Source of the DNA: Monomorium pharaonis | Lineage: Eukaryota; Arthropoda; Insecta; Hymenoptera; Formicidae | Direction of reading: 5' to 3' | Length of the DNA stretch: 64,000 bases | Assembly: GCF_013373865.1 (NCBI RefSeq) | Contig: NC_050473.1 | Coordinates: 19,941,597 to 20,005,596 of the forward strand | In this document: one piece after another, positions 63,681 through 64,000 of the stretch | How positions within the stretch are numbered: the first letter of the stretch is position 1 | Layout of the letters: each line of letters begins with the position of its first letter | Translations under genes and position numbers: made by a program | Notes under the pieces: generated by a model | Told to the model about the DNA's origin: nothing | Databases searched by the model: none | What the model saw: the letters and a program-made list of their open reading frames with translations, nothing else

Positions 63681-64000
63681 ATCGTGTCTTTTTAAAAATT
63701 ACTAAAATGGAATTTTTATTGACTGTCAGTTTTTCAACACGTGTTAATACGAAAATTTATATAGGATATTTTACAGACCCGACACATATACAGTATTCTA
63801 AAATATCTCTCATATAAAGATTTTTTTTGCAAACCAGTATTGTCTTTCAACTTATCAGATAGATCTAATTTTAATGAGAACATGATGTGAATTGGGGAAA
63901 GATGCTAAATGTAATTTTTTTTTGAAATAATTTTATTAAGTTATAAAATTAAGCTATGAAAAATTAATGTAATATTCTCAAGTTTATTTATGCATACAAT

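Larger units (their letters stand above)
38206..64000 (+). other. Neurexin-1 intron 2, incomplete at the window edge
   Basis: Starts with the consensus donor GTGAGT after the micro-exon and continues past the right edge; no EGF or later LNS exon is visible. CpG-rich islands without genes lie at about 38.2-39.0, 39.9-40.45, 41.6-42.1, 46.9-48.5, 51.2-51.7, 52.6-52.85, 53.6-54.75, 55.56-56.2, 56.9-58.15, 58.4-59.0 and 59.3-60.3 kb. AT-rich parts such as 40.5-41.5, 42.15-43.6, 45.25-46.0, 48.5-49.3, 49.9-51.1, 51.7-52.3, 54.8-55.5 and 60.3-63.3 kb show no gene; several are simple AT DNA or unclassified repeat remains. Confidence 0.6.

Overview
The window is a 64-kb piece of insect nuclear DNA. 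The base composition alternates between CpG-rich and very AT-rich stretches, it carries many small TIR transposons, and the one protein recognised is an insect-type neurexin. A hymenopteran, perhaps an ant, fits best, but this is an inference from composition and protein and not a species call.

Only one gene can be supported: the 5' end of neurexin-1 on the + strand. Its first coding exon (15559-16164) encodes a signal peptide and the complete first LNS (laminin-G) domain. It ends in phase 0 at a GT donor. About 22 kb downstream is a probable 51-nt micro-exon (38155-38205), also phase 0, with good splice sites. It encodes a short Cys-Gly-Gly-Phe-Pro-Cys linker of the sort that leads into EGF-A. 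The EGF-A exon and everything after it lie beyond the right edge, so the second intron is at least 25.8 kb. A weaker 48-nt candidate exon sits at 62829-62876.

Layout: 1-12500 is upstream DNA with dispersed repeats, a TTAA- or TA-flanked element (6043-6926) and other small elements. 12560-15558 is CpG-rich, rich in GA/CT and CAGA microsatellites, and probably holds the promoter and 5' leader. 15559-16164 is exon 1. 16165-38154 is intron 1, with a hAT MITE bearing a perfect 8-bp target-site duplication (19199-19887), GC-rich islands at about 22.3-23.6, 25.6-28.8 and 31.5-32.9 kb, and a cluster of related repeats at 30.4-38.1 kb. 38206-64000 is intron 2, with a 140-bp-TIR element (39049-39857), a Mutator-like element with a 9-bp duplication (44460-45221), a 58-bp-period satellite (about 49340-49910), a hairpin element (about 56328-56485) and more GC-rich islands.

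The most interesting architecture surrounds the micro-exon. Related transposon copies sit on both sides of it, one ending roughly 50-100 bp before its splice acceptor. A repeat of about 220 bp occurs in opposite orientations upstream (about 33490-33715) and downstream (about 46010-46225). Paired in the pre-mRNA, these could loop out the micro-exon and favour skipping or back-splicing. No protein-coding transposon, tRNA, rRNA or CRISPR array was found; nearly all other ORFs are chance or low-complexity reading frames. All repeat identities were judged by eye.
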